The translations under genes and the position numbers were made by a program. From NCBI RefSeq assembly GCF_000425125.1, contig NZ_KE384308.1, forward strand, positions 496,692-560,691: 64,000 nt of DNA, in the 5' to 3' direction. This DNA comes from Paenibacillus taiwanensis DSM 18679 (GTDB taxonomy: Bacteria > Bacillota > Bacilli > Paenibacillales > Paenibacillaceae). The notes under the pieces were generated by a model, which worked only from the letters and a program-made list of their open reading frames with translations, made no database searches and was not told the origin of the DNA. This document shows, piece after piece, positions 34,778 through 43,914 of this stretch; position 1 is the stretch's first letter; every line of letters starts with the position of its first letter.

Positions 34778-36161
34778 TACTGCTGATCCGCTTGATTCGC
34801 TGCTTGGCGCAGCTCGCACGATTTCGCACGGAGCTCCCATTCGGGATGAACTCGTTAGTGACATTTACAGCAGAAGCCGGCAAATCTGTAAATTGGCTGT
34901 CCAATATGAGGACAAAAAGAAACTACAGAGCACTTATAAATTAGACAAAATACTCACATCTAAAATATGGGGCTACCCGATTATGTTTGCTATTTTGGGT
35001 GTTGTTTTCTGGATTACGATTACTGGAGCAAATGTTCCGTCAGGCTGGATCGCCGACTTCTTTGGGGTGATCGAGGGCTACTTAACAGCAGGCTTCCAAG
35101 CTGTTCATGCGCCTGCTTGGCTGCACGGGGTACTCGTTCTTGGCTTTTTCCGCGGTACTGCGTGGGTCATCAGCGTCATGCTGCCGCCAATGGCTATCTT
35201 TTTTCCCGTGTTCGCCTTATTAGAGAACTTCGGATACTTGCCACGTGTCGCTTTTAACATGGATCGCCTGTTCAAAAAATCAGGTGGCCATGGCAAACAA
35301 GCTCTGACGATGTCAATGGGATTTGGCTGTAATGCCGCAGCCATATTGTCGACTCGAATCATCGAGTCACCACGTGAGCGGATGCTCGCTATTTTGACGA
35401 ACAACTTTGTACCGTGCAACGGACGTTGGCCTACATTGATTCTGCTCTCTTCCTTGTTTATGGCAGCAGGAGTTGGCGCTGGTCTCCACTCTCTAGCGAC
35501 AGCTGGAGTTGTTATGGGGATGGTTTTGTTTGGCATCATTGTGACTCTTACTGTGTCTTGGGTGTTGTCCAAGACGGCACTTCGTGGGGTTCCTACCCAT
35601 TACACGCTTGAACTGCCGCCTTACCGCAGACCGCAAATTTGGAAGACCATTTTATTGTCGTCTCGTGACAAATCGTTAAATGTGTTGACGCGTGCTGTCG
35701 TTGTAGCCGCGCCTGCTGGAGTGATTACATGGATATTAGGGAACATCTTTATCGGTGGTGACAGCATTCTGGCGCATATGGCCGGATTTTTCGAACCATT
35801 TGGACACATGATCGGACTTGATGGCTACATTATAATGGCTTTTTTGCTAGGCCTGCCTGCGAATGAGATCGTGCTTCCTATTTTATTAATGGGTTATATG
35901 TCTTCTGGCGCAATGGTTGACGCGGATGGTCTTGACAACATCAAAGACATTTTCCTCCAGCATGGCTGGACTTGGCTCACTGCTCTAAATATGATGCTGT
36001 TCTCCTTGCTTCATTATCCATGCGGAACAACGTTGTTTAACATTTATAAGGAAACTAAAAGTGTAAAATGGACGGTGTTATCTGCTGTAATTCCATTAGG
36101 TATTGCCATCGCGGTTACGTTTATTGTTGCTCAGACAGCAAGATGGCTTGGCTGGGTATAA
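34755..36161 (+). CDS. feoB: FeoB, C-terminal permease half (nucleoside-recognition/Gate domains)
   Basis: A 468-residue membrane protein with about eight to ten helices and two Gate-type regions. FGCNAAAILSTRIIESPRER and the NNFVPCNGRWPTLI cysteine motif are the FeoB permease signatures; GLPANEIVLPILLMGYM and LHYPCGTTLFNIYKETKS form the second Gate. It starts at ATG 34755 with AAGGAGG inside the preceding gene, in another frame and overlapping it by 23 bp. The independent ribosome site and its own N-terminal region of about 70 residues argue for a real two-gene FeoB rather than a recent frameshift. Confidence 0.9.
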   Translation: MDAPLATNTADPLDSLLGAARTISHGAPIRDELVSDIYSRSRQICKLAVQYEDKKKLQSTYKLDKILTSKIWGYPIMFAILGVVFWITITGANVPSGWIADFFGVIEGYLTAGFQAVHAPAWLHGVLVLGFFRGTAWVISVMLPPMAIFFPVFALLENFGYLPRVAFNMDRLFKKSGGHGKQALTMSMGFGCNAAAILSTRIIESPRERMLAILTNNFVPCNGRWPTLILLSSLFMAAGVGAGLHSLATAGVVMGMVLFGIIVTLTVSWVLSKTALRGVPTHYTLELPPYRRPQIWKTILLSSRDKSLNVLTRAVVVAAPAGVITWILGNIFIGGDSILAHMAGFFEPFGHMIGLDGYIIMAFLLGLPANEIVLPILLMGYMSSGAMVDADGLDNIKDIFLQHGWTWLTALNMMLFSLLHYPCGTTLFNIYKETKSVKWTVLSAVIPLGIAIAVTFIVAQTARWLGWV

Positions 36162-36172
36162 TCAAACGGTAA

Positions 36173-36231
36173 ACCAAACAGACCACTTACATGTAGAGCC
36201 ATTTGGCTGTTGTAAGTGGTCTGTTTGGTTA
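36173..36231 (+). terminator. 19-bp inverted repeat after feoB
   Basis: Perfect arms at 36173-36191 and 36213-36231 with a 21-nt loop that itself can fold (AGCCA/TGGCT). It lies 12 bp after the feoB stop and probably ends that transcript; the T run is poor. Confidence 0.65.
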
Positions 36232-36304
36232 ATACGATTAATTGCGCTTATTACCTCTACTCTTTTTTTCACATTTGCATAGGGGCTTATAATTATCTGT
36301 TGAT

Positions 36305-37276
36305 TTAATCGCCCAACAGCTTAAAATCTGTTTTCATCGTAAATGTGTTCACTCCTGTATACTTGCCAGAGACGGTTTCTTCCACCTTTTTGCCTGGATA
36401 TTCAATGTCGAACGTAACCGTATAAGGGACATCAATGATCCCCTGCAGTAAAATGGCAGAGACTTCAATTGATTTGCGGGGCGGCAATACAACTGGAACC
36501 TCTGTCGTTATTTCTTGGGTATCTTCTTGTGTGTTGGTTTCAGAATAGGTGCGCGAACCCTCAACCACAATTTCAACTTCTGACTCGCCTACCAATGGCA
36601 AGCCTCCTTTAAATTTAACCGTTTCTGATATTTTAATTCCTCTTTCACGCGTAAAACTGTAGGTATACCCTTTGGAAAAGGAAAGGGTGACTTTCTGGGT
36701 TTGCTCTGTATCCGTATGGTTGCTAACGATTTGTTTGGAGGAAACAATGGGCACACTATTTAATATGATTGCCTTATCCATTTGGAAGTCCATTCTCTTC
36801 ACACTGATTGTTTTTTTGTCAGGAACAAATACCCACAGCTCATTCGGCTGCCCTTTGGACCACTCCCAAGTTACCAAGCCATTTCCATCCGCATAGGGGC
36901 CGTGTCCAGGTATATTCACCTTTTGTTCCCAATCGACATAACTATTAATTGCGTTGTGTGTTCCTGACACGTGATCATCCCGCCACACCATTAAACCGTT
37001 TACGTCTGCTTCGGAGACGGATTCCAAGTATAGTTTGGAACCATTAGTGGCGTCCTTCCTACCTATACAGGTGCCCGCTGCCTTGTTCACAAGCGCATAC
37101 GCATTAGTATCACCGCTGCGCACCAGTCTTTTTTCCCAAAGTTGATAGTCATTTCCATACTGCTGGGGAGATACATATAGTTTCTCTTCTTTTTCAGATG
37201 CTGTGATGACTAATAACTTATTGTCATGAGTTCTCGCCTTTGACACAATTGTAAAGTACTCAACCACATTTGGCAT
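36305..37276 (-). CDS. beta-trefoil lectin plus aerolysin/ETX-MTX2-type pore-forming toxin
   Basis: A 323-residue protein without a signal peptide. Residues 1-150 look like a ricin-B/beta-trefoil lectin with three QxW-like repeats (YQLWEKR 44-50, LMVWRD 95-100, NELWVF 145-150). Residues 155-323 have the aerolysin/ETX-MTX2 pattern: long Thr/Ser/Val-rich strands (TQKVTLSFSKGYTYSFTRER), a Gly-containing amphipathic insertion (about 215-242), then TNTQEDTQEITTEVPVVLPP and repeated beta strands. Such proteins bind glycans and form heptameric membrane pores; relatives are insecticidal or lectin toxins (LSL, Mtx). Single gene, low-GC upstream, AAAGGTGG ribosome site. Release would need lysis or sporulation. 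Confidence 0.8.
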   Translation of the reverse strand: MPNVVEYFTIVSKARTHDNKLLVITASEKEEKLYVSPQQYGNDYQLWEKRLVRSGDTNAYALVNKAAGTCIGRKDATNGSKLYLESVSEADVNGLMVWRDDHVSGTHNAINSYVDWEQKVNIPGHGPYADGNGLVTWEWSKGQPNELWVFVPDKKTISVKRMDFQMDKAIILNSVPIVSSKQIVSNHTDTEQTQKVTLSFSKGYTYSFTRERGIKISETVKFKGGLPLVGESEVEIVVEGSRTYSETNTQEDTQEITTEVPVVLPPRKSIEVSAILLQGIIDVPYTVTFDIEYPGKKVEETVSGKYTGVNTFTMKTDFKLLGD

Positions 37277-37514
37277 AATATTAAAACCACCTTTCTAACT
37301 TTGTTAGCATTTAAGAAATCCACTATATACGTCAATTAAATGGGAGTTATCAAGATATTAAGCTCGCTTCTATTTACATTTAGACAATCATTAGTACCAC
37401 CTCCGACACGATATTGAATATTGAAACGGTTCGAACAATTTCAGAATAATAGGATCATGTGGCAGCAATGTGGCAGAATCCGAATCGATTTCATTTATTT
37501 CAAGTGAATTTATC

Positions 37515-39068
37515 TTAAACACAGTTTGATTGTGATCTGCTGTTTCTGTTCTCTGAACCTTTAGAAAAAAGCAGCTGAAAAGTTGTTCCTTGGGAAGAGC
37601 TTGCTAGCAAAATCAGTGTCCCGCCCATCGCAGTCGCTAACATCCGGCTTATTGTAAGCCCAAGCCCTAATCCATGCACCGCATGCTTCTTGTTATGTCC
37701 CCGGTAATAGCTCTCAAAAATATGGAGCTGTTCGTCTACAGGAATACCTGAACCGTTATCACTAAACTGGACTTCATAATGGGTGCTTGAATACTCCGAT
37801 AACGAAATGGTGATAATACCGTTGCTGCTGATCACTTGACGGCTGTTATGTAGAAGATTGACGATAATTTGTTGAATCCGGCCGATATCCCCATACACCA
37901 TCTGTATGCGATCAGGAATATCAATCTGTATGACGAAGCTGTCGTCCTGATAGATCAGACTCCATTGATGGACAATATCACTCAACAGCTTGCCTAGATC
38001 GACAGCTTGTAAATGAATCCTTATGTTGCCGGAGACAAAAGAATTAAAATCAAGCAAATCTGATACCAGTTGCTCTAGCCGCTTCGTTTCATTAAGCGAA
38101 ATATCCAGAAATTCGTCCGCTTCGTTAGAGGCAACAACTTGATCTCTAACGGCACGCGTAAGTCCCCTGATCGATGTAATCGGTGTTCGCAGTTCGTGAG
38201 TCACTCCCGCAATCAATTCTGCTCGCAACTGCTCCAATTGCTCCAGTCTTGCTGCCATTACGTTGAAGTACACAAGAAGATCGTAAATCTCCTGCTCTTT
38301 CACATGCTCCTGCAATAGCAACCGGTAGTCTCCTGCCTCGATTCGTTTGAACGCCTGCACTACCTCATGAATCGGCTTCGTTAATTTCCGCAGCAATAAA
38401 TAAATAATCAGCCAACCAAGCAAACCCGATAAAAGCAGCAGCAAGATGATCAGTCCATACTGTTGGCTGATATCGGTCAGCTCCTTCTTGGCATAAGATA
38501 TGGCAATTGTCCCTATCACGGAATGCTGAACACGAACTGGTACAATAATCTGATAATAATAGTCGGCATCATTCACGACTATCCGATCTTCAAGCGGCGG
38601 CGGAACTGGAAATGCCGGGTCAAATCGTGAACCTTCATTGGTCTTTGCGTCTGGCCGATATGCAGCAGGAACTTGCTTACCAAGGTTATAGGGGTGTGGA
38701 GCATGTTTTGCTCCTTTTAAGGAAGGTTGATTCTCTCTAGTGGGGGCGCTTTTATAGAACAAAATATCGCCTGCTTGGTTAAATAGGGTTAATCCGAACT
38801 GAGCGGGAAGTTTATGACGCCTTTGATTATGATCAATCCATTCATAGAACCGGTCTGGCACAACAATGTTGCCAGTATCAGTGGTTACATAGTGTGCTGC
38901 TTCCTGAGAAAAGAGCTGTACATGATGTAATCGTCGTGTCAAGGCCTCATGTTTGAGCCATGAGATGGAACAAATTCCAATAAGAAGCAAGCCAATACTT
39001 AATGTGATCACATAACGTACAGTCCAATATCGAAGCAAAGTGCTTCGATTAGTCGTTATTGTTGGCAT
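37515..39068 (-). CDS. two-component sensor histidine kinase with large extracytoplasmic domain
   Basis: About 517 residues from ATG 39068. TM1 is near the N-terminus (RYVITLSIGLLLIGICSISWL), then an outer domain of about 180 residues, TM2 (IILLLLLSGLLGWLIIYLLL), HAMP, HisKA with phospho-His in VTHELRTPITSIRG, and ATPase motifs NLLHNSRQV, FSDNGSGIPVDE and HGLGLGLTISR. The start overlaps the response-regulator stop by 20 bp; a longer frame to 39203 runs inside the regulator and is unlikely. A membrane-stress or peptide signal is only a guess. The toxin gene lies just downstream in the same direction. Confidence 0.91.
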   Translation of the reverse strand: MPTITTNRSTLLRYWTVRYVITLSIGLLLIGICSISWLKHEALTRRLHHVQLFSQEAAHYVTTDTGNIVVPDRFYEWIDHNQRRHKLPAQFGLTLFNQAGDILFYKSAPTRENQPSLKGAKHAPHPYNLGKQVPAAYRPDAKTNEGSRFDPAFPVPPPLEDRIVVNDADYYYQIIVPVRVQHSVIGTIAISYAKKELTDISQQYGLIILLLLLSGLLGWLIIYLLLRKLTKPIHEVVQAFKRIEAGDYRLLLQEHVKEQEIYDLLVYFNVMAARLEQLEQLRAELIAGVTHELRTPITSIRGLTRAVRDQVVASNEADEFLDISLNETKRLEQLVSDLLDFNSFVSGNIRIHLQAVDLGKLLSDIVHQWSLIYQDDSFVIQIDIPDRIQMVYGDIGRIQQIIVNLLHNSRQVISSNGIITISLSEYSSTHYEVQFSDNGSGIPVDEQLHIFESYYRGHNKKHAVHGLGLGLTISRMLATAMGGTLILLASSSQGTTFQLLFSKGSENRNSRSQSNCV

Positions 39069-39741
39069 AGAACTGATACCCCGTTCCCCGCAAAGTCCGA
39101 ATTTCGGCTTCTCCAGGCGGCAAATGAACAAGCACTTGGCGCAGACGTTTGATGGCATGGTCCACAGCGCGGTCACTTCCATCGTAATCCATTCCCCACA
39201 CACGTTCGATCAACTGCTCACGGTGAAAGATTTGATTGGGATGTTCCGCAAGGAAGAGCAGCAAAGCCAAGTCTTTGGGGGTCATTACCAAGCTGGCCCC
39301 GTTCAAGTAAACCGTGCGAGTCTTGAAATCGATTCTAAGACTTCCATAATGTTTCTGATGCTCTGTAATTATAGTCTGAGGCGGCCTACGTAATACGGCC
39401 TGGACTCTGGCTACAACCTCTTCAGGTTCAAATGGTTTCGTAACGTAATCATCAGCGCCATTATTTAGTCCCAGCAGGCGGTCCCTAATATCTCCTTTAG
39501 CCGTGAGCATGATGACGGGACAAGCGTTTCTGCATCGTATCTCGTGCAAAATCTGCCATCCGTCCATCCCTGGCAGGATGACATCAAGTAAAATAAGTGC
39601 GGGCTGGATCGATTCCAACTGCTCAAGTGCTTCATTGCCCTGCGCAAAGACCACGCAGTTATAACCAGCCTTCTGGATATAGGCTGACATAACTCGTGAA
39701 ATAGCCATCTCGTCTTCAATAATCATAATGGTTTTCATCAT
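39049..39741 (-). CDS. OmpR-family response regulator
   Basis: A 230-residue regulator with receiver (MIIEDEMAISRVM, phospho-Asp in LILLDVILPGMDG, VTKPFEPEEVVARVQ) and winged-helix output (MTPKDLALLLFLAEHPNQ to RTLRGTGYQFYANN). First gene of the operon with the histidine kinase. Confidence 0.93.
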   Translation of the reverse strand: MMKTIMIIEDEMAISRVMSAYIQKAGYNCVVFAQGNEALEQLESIQPALILLDVILPGMDGWQILHEIRCRNACPVIMLTAKGDIRDRLLGLNNGADDYVTKPFEPEEVVARVQAVLRRPPQTIITEHQKHYGSLRIDFKTRTVYLNGASLVMTPKDLALLLFLAEHPNQIFHREQLIERVWGMDYDGSDRAVDHAIKRLRQVLVHLPPGEAEIRTLRGTGYQFYANNND

Positions 39742-40089
39742 TAAAACTCCTTATAAAAGAGATGCTGAAGCAATACTTGATCCTAGCTTGATCCCATCAT
39801 AGCATTCACATTTTATTCCACATAGAGTTGAATTTTTGGGCGATGTATGGTCATCAAACACCTTCAAGCTCGTTAAGTCATCCTCCCGATTACTAGCATG
39901 TAGTAACGCAAAAAGGCATTACCAAAAGGATGTACCAAGTGGTGCACCCATTGATAATGCCTATTGAATCATATCTCGCCTCAAACAAGTAAAGTGCGAA
40001 TATTTCTACTTCACACGTCTGAGATGGCGCTCGTAATGCTGGCAGAGAATGACTATAAAGCAATCGATTCCCCCTCAGTGTTGCAGAAC
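39742..40089. other. intergenic region with SDR terminator
   Basis: Holds the response-regulator promoter and the terminator at 39910-39962. No other gene: an 87-codon plus-strand frame at 39964 is the antisense shadow of the SDR gene. Confidence 0.5.
39910..39962 (-). terminator. Rho-independent terminator of the SDR gene
   Basis: On the minus strand AGGCATTA (39955-39962) pairs with TAATGCCT (39914-39921) followed by TTTTT. The loop contains the palindrome GGTGCACC. Confidence 0.75.
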
Positions 40090-41010
40090 TTAGCTATGAT
40101 GAGCCCGAGCCGCTTCAATATCCACCAAATGCCCAATGCCACGCTGCTCCATCGTACGAAATTGCAACCGTTCCGTAGCTTCATTTATAGTCGCAACACC
40201 GGGATCCATCCCAACAACGGTGCGTAATGGTCTTTCTCCAGCCGGAGTTTGAATCAGCTCTGACACTGCATCTGCGACCAATTGAGGATTGGTTGGCAAG
40301 TTGGGATCACGTGTGATCTGTTCAAACTCTTGTATGATCTGTTGAAATATCGGAATCATAAATTCATAGGCTTCTGCTCGGTCTTGCTCCTGAGGAAGCT
40401 GGTTATTGTGACCAAATTGTGTAGCAAATGCTCCAGGTTCGATAATGACGGAGTCTATTCCTAGATTAGACAGCTCATAACGCAGCGACTCTGCCATCGT
40501 TTCAACAGCAGACTTTGTTGAGCAATATAACCCGAAAAATGGGGAAATACATCGGGCTCCGATGGATGAAATCTGAACTAACAAGCCTGATTTTTGCGCA
40601 CGCATGAAGGGTAATACAGACTTACTCACTCGAAATGAACCAAGCAGATTCGTATTAAGCATATTTTCATATTGATCGATCGTAAACGCTTCAGAGGCAC
40701 CAAAAGCGCCAATTCCAGCATTGTTCACAGCAACATCTATACGCCCCTCTATGGATATTATTTTATTCACGACTTGCTCTACTTGTACAGATGAAGTTAC
40801 ATCCATTTCTAGCACATGGATCTTCAAATGGGATTGCTCGACCAAACGTTTATATTCGTCTGCTTTCTCTGCATTTTTCCCATTAATGTCTCGCATCGTT
40901 GCATATACGGTGTGTCCTGCCTGTGCCACAGTTGTTACAATTAGTTGTCCGAAGCCACTGCTTACTCCTGTAACTAACACGATTTTATTTGGACTAGTTG
41001 TCTGCATCAT
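40090..41010 (-). CDS. short-chain dehydrogenase/reductase
   Basis: A 306-residue SDR. TGVSSGFGQLI is the NAD(P) glycine motif, VNNAGIGAFGASEAF the NNAG motif, and SSIGARCISPFFGLYCSTKSA holds the catalytic Ser with Tyr-x3-Lys. The C-terminal extension (about 230-306) resembles the oxidoreductase subgroup seen in soil bacilli. The start is ATG 41010 with GAGGAG upstream. Divergent from a TetR-family gene 163 bp away, which probably represses it. Substrate unknown. Confidence 0.9.
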   Translation of the reverse strand: MMQTTSPNKIVLVTGVSSGFGQLIVTTVAQAGHTVYATMRDINGKNAEKADEYKRLVEQSHLKIHVLEMDVTSSVQVEQVVNKIISIEGRIDVAVNNAGIGAFGASEAFTIDQYENMLNTNLLGSFRVSKSVLPFMRAQKSGLLVQISSIGARCISPFFGLYCSTKSAVETMAESLRYELSNLGIDSVIIEPGAFATQFGHNNQLPQEQDRAEAYEFMIPIFQQIIQEFEQITRDPNLPTNPQLVADAVSELIQTPAGERPLRTVVGMDPGVATINEATERLQFRTMEQRGIGHLVDIEAARAHHS

Positions 41011-41173
41011 TAACACTCCTCAATTTACTTTTGGATATCATTGCAGACATCATAGCACGCCATCTATACAAAATATACTTTTTTTATTATTTTAGTTTAA
41101 TTAGTTTACTTTGTTTATTCATTTTCGATTGTAGGTTATAATTAGGATACAAAGATATAAAGGTGATGTTACG

Positions 41174-41809
41174 ATGACAGCAGCGAACAAACGAGAGAAA
41201 TATTTATATAAGATAATGCCTTACATGCGGAAGAATGGGCTAAGCATATTAAAGATGGATGATATCGCAAAATATATGGATATTAGTAAAGCGACTTTAT
41301 ATAAACATTTTCAATCCAAAGAGGAAATTGTGGAATGTATCGTCAATCTGTATGCAAACTACATCCGTGGTCAAGAAGTGTTTGCCGATAAAAATACCTC
41401 TTTTGTGCAGCAATTTCAGAATATATCCGAGCAATCGTTAATGCTTGCTGCCTATGTATCCGATATTTTTCTACAAGATCTTCTCACCTTATTCCCGGCG
41501 CTGCATGAGAAGATTATGTTTGCACAGAAAGAACGCAATCAACAACTGAACCAATTTTTTGTTGCGGGTATACAGGAGGGAATCTTTAACCCTGTAAATT
41601 CGGACATTTTTATGATGCAAGATGAACTCGTTTTACGACGTTTGTTAGATCCCTCGTTTTCAATTCAATACGATATCACAATGAAACGAGCTATTCTTGA
41701 TTTTTATAAAATGAAAGCTTACCAGATGATCAGCCCCAAACATCTATCGGCGCTTGACGAGAACGCAATGGAGACTATAGTTTCGACATTAATTCAAAAG
41801 CTGAATTGA
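41174..41809 (+). CDS. TetR/AcrR-family regulator
   Basis: A 211-residue regulator with an N-terminal HTH (about 12-55, GLSILKMDDIAKYMDISKATLYKHFQSKEEIVECIV) and an all-helical ligand domain. AAGGTGATG precedes the ATG. Divergent from the SDR gene; local control of that gene is the usual arrangement. Confidence 0.9.
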   Translation: MTAANKREKYLYKIMPYMRKNGLSILKMDDIAKYMDISKATLYKHFQSKEEIVECIVNLYANYIRGQEVFADKNTSFVQQFQNISEQSLMLAAYVSDIFLQDLLTLFPALHEKIMFAQKERNQQLNQFFVAGIQEGIFNPVNSDIFMMQDELVLRRLLDPSFSIQYDITMKRAILDFYKMKAYQMISPKHLSALDENAMETIVSTLIQKLN

Positions 41810-41905
41810 TTGATCTATTCATGACATCACATTTACGTGATAACAATTAAATCAAATCCTCCTAATCGTACGAAAGATAGCTTTCAATTAGGCTCATCCA
41901 TACAA

Positions 41906-41966
41906 AAACACCTTTAAGTTCCACGATTATGAATCCATAGTCGCTGTTTCAACTTAAAGGTGTTTT
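41906..41966. terminator. bidirectional terminator between tetR and Nudix genes
   Basis: The inverted repeat AAAACACCTTTAAGTT (41906-41921)/AACTTAAAGGTGTTTT (41951-41966) lies between convergent genes. Confidence 0.75.
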
Positions 41967-41987
41967 AAGGTGTTCCTTGTTTTGAGC

Positions 41988-42503
41988 TCAGCTATTCATC
42001 AGCCCAACGTGATCCGATTCAGTCTGCTCAAGAATCGTCAATAAAAAAGACTCCGCCATGCTTCCTTTCATAATCACCCTTCTGGCCTCGTCAAAAGTAA
42101 ACCACTCTGCATGATCAACCTCTGCATTAATTTGCATTTGTGTCTCGTCAAGTGCCACAGTAACGAAGTTTAGCATCAACGTATTAGAACGTTCGAAATA
42201 AAGACTGCGCATGTACTTGTATGTCTCCACATTCAGCCCTACCTCTTCCTTCACCTCACGGATCAGCGTCTCTTCTGCTGATTCCCCGCGATTAACATAA
42301 CCAGCCAACAGGATATAATCCTCCATGTTGTGTTGTCTGATCAGCAGCACCTTTGTGTGATCGCTGTTCAGCACAGCTGTACTAATTGCGGTACTAAAAA
42401 TCGGAAAGCGAAACATTTCACAAGTATGACAATACGGGATCAGTCCCTCGCCTTCACATTCCTTGGAAGCTAATTCAGTTCCACAAGCATAACAATGCTT
42501 CAT
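41988..42503 (-). CDS. Nudix hydrolase with zinc ribbon (NudC-like)
   Basis: A 171-residue protein. Four cysteines (CYACGTELA and YCHTCEMFRFP) form a zinc ribbon, and the Nudix box GYVNRGESAEETLIREVKEEVGL (Gx5Ex7REUxEExGU) is intact. The layout is NADH-pyrophosphatase/decapping NudC without the N-terminal domain, so hydrolysis of NAD(H) or NAD-capped RNA is plausible but other nucleoside diphosphate substrates cannot be excluded. Monocistronic, convergent to the TetR gene. Confidence 0.88.
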   Translation of the reverse strand: MKHCYACGTELASKECEGEGLIPYCHTCEMFRFPIFSTAISTAVLNSDHTKVLLIRQHNMEDYILLAGYVNRGESAEETLIREVKEEVGLNVETYKYMRSLYFERSNTLMLNFVTVALDETQMQINAEVDHAEWFTFDEARRVIMKGSMAESFLLTILEQTESDHVGLMNS

Positions 42504-42545
42504 CTCTTATCCACCTGCATTTCTTTGAAATCAATCGTCCATTTC

Positions 42546-42614
42546 ATTATACTATCTCATGTCTATTCCCCACTTGATAGCCGATGCCGCGTAAAGTACG
42601 GTCAAACTCGATCC
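42546..42614 (-). pseudogene. relic of an OmpR-family response-regulator C-terminus
   Basis: Minus-strand reading gives WIEFDRTLRGIGYQVG then NRHEIV and a stop. The RTLRGIGYQ stretch is the end of the winged-helix domain in OmpR regulators (compare RTLRGTGYQF at 39.1 kb). Nothing upstream continues it, so it appears to be a fragment. Confidence 0.45.
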
Positions 42615-42742
42615 ATGCTTTTTTTCACATATTGTTCACAAAATAAGTTCAAGTACAAGTAAAATATGGCGATATTTTTCTAGACATTCTTTTTCAAGAA
42701 AAGTAATATTTGAACATACACACATAGAAAGGAATGTTCATC

Positions 42743-43822
42743 TTGTTAAGACATAAAAGCCTAATGTTAACAGTTTTTCTAATTACAGTACTATCTTTTA
42801 TTCAAATTGGAGGAACGGTGAGTGCAAGTCCCATTTACTCCGATAATCAAGTTCCAACGATGACTAGTAATACGTCCCCTTCTGGCATTGCTAGTGCAAG
42901 TTCAGAATATGATCATTTGTCCAGAGCTTGGACAGGTTTTGATTCTCAAATTGGAAATTCGCATTATTGGACCTCCAATACGAACAAAGGATGGCTAGCA
43001 TACGAGTTTAATACACCTAAGGTAATTGCAAAGTATACAATTTCCCCCATCGGTCTTAACGGTTATGTAAATCGTCTTCCTAAAAATTGGACATTTGAAG
43101 GAAGCAATGACGATGTTAACTGGAGTATTTTGGACCAGCAAACTAACGTTACTACTTGGTTAGACGGCACAAAAAAAGAGTTCACTCTATCCAATACGAA
43201 GTCGTTCTTGAAATACAGAATAAACATCTCTACTAATAATGGCGGTACTCTACTATCAATTGGTGAGTTAGAAATGATGGTAGATAAAAACGCTGTACAA
43301 GCGCCTACTTTAACTGCCGTAGATGTAAATCGTGAAATTGTACTAAACTGGAACTCTATACCTAATGCAATTAGCTATACTGTTAAAAAATCGACAACGA
43401 CAGGTGGACCTTACACAACTGTTGCTGACAATGTGTACGGCACATCTTTCACGGATAAAGCCGTCCAAATTAATACAGCTTATTATTACGTTGTTAGTGC
43501 CAAAACGGTTGATGGTGAAAGTGGATATTCAAACGAGGCAACTGCAACACCTAAAGGAAACGTGACCCCTCCCCAAGTTGAAGGAGAACGGGCGATCCTT
43601 GTCATTACATTAAACACAGGATTAGAAAAGGAATTTGACCTTTCTATGGCTGAAGTTACTGCTTTCATTGACTGGTATGAAACCAAAGCACTTGGAACCG
43701 GACCAGCAACCTTTGCAATCAACAAACATAATAACAACAAAGGGCCATTTGCAGCACGCAAAGCATTTATCGTATTTGATAAGGTATTGTCCTTCGAAGT
43801 TGATGGCTATAATGTGAAATAA
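42743..43822 (+). CDS. secreted discoidin (F5/8 type C) and fibronectin type III protein
   Basis: About 359 residues. Signal peptide with core LMLTVFLITVLSFIQIGG and probable cleavage after SAS; discoidin-like carbohydrate-binding domain (about 30-185: SSPSGIASASSEYDHLSRAW, HYWTS, LPKNWTFEGSNDDVNW); FN3 domain (about 190-275: PTLTAVDVNREIVLNWN, YYYVVSAKTVDGESGYSN); and a C-terminal module of about 70 residues that I recall in other Paenibacillus secreted proteins (INKHNNNKGPFAARK). No catalytic domain, so it is an accessory or adhesion protein. TTG 42743 lies nine bases after AAAGGA and is preferred to ATG 42734, which abuts it. Confidence 0.85.
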   Translation: MLRHKSLMLTVFLITVLSFIQIGGTVSASPIYSDNQVPTMTSNTSPSGIASASSEYDHLSRAWTGFDSQIGNSHYWTSNTNKGWLAYEFNTPKVIAKYTISPIGLNGYVNRLPKNWTFEGSNDDVNWSILDQQTNVTTWLDGTKKEFTLSNTKSFLKYRINISTNNGGTLLSIGELEMMVDKNAVQAPTLTAVDVNREIVLNWNSIPNAISYTVKKSTTTGGPYTTVADNVYGTSFTDKAVQINTAYYYVVSAKTVDGESGYSNEATATPKGNVTPPQVEGERAILVITLNTGLEKEFDLSMAEVTAFIDWYETKALGTGPATFAINKHNNNKGPFAARKAFIVFDKVLSFEVDGYNVK

Positions 43823-43869
43823 TTAAATCATTCAAAAGGCGGGAGCATAGCTTTCGTCTTTTTGCTTTT

Positions 43870-43914
43870 ACAGCCATCCATGCTAGGAAAAAGAAGCCTT
43901 GCATGGATGGCTGT
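43870..43914. terminator. bidirectional terminator
   Basis: Perfect 14-bp arms ACAGCCATCCATGC (43870-43883)/GCATGGATGGCTGT (43901-43914) lie between convergent genes, with T runs on each side. Confidence 0.85.

Noticed and set aside
34740..34780. FeoB split as a sequencing frameshift
   Set aside because: The second gene has a strong in-place ribosome site, its own start and an N-terminal region unlike a broken continuation.
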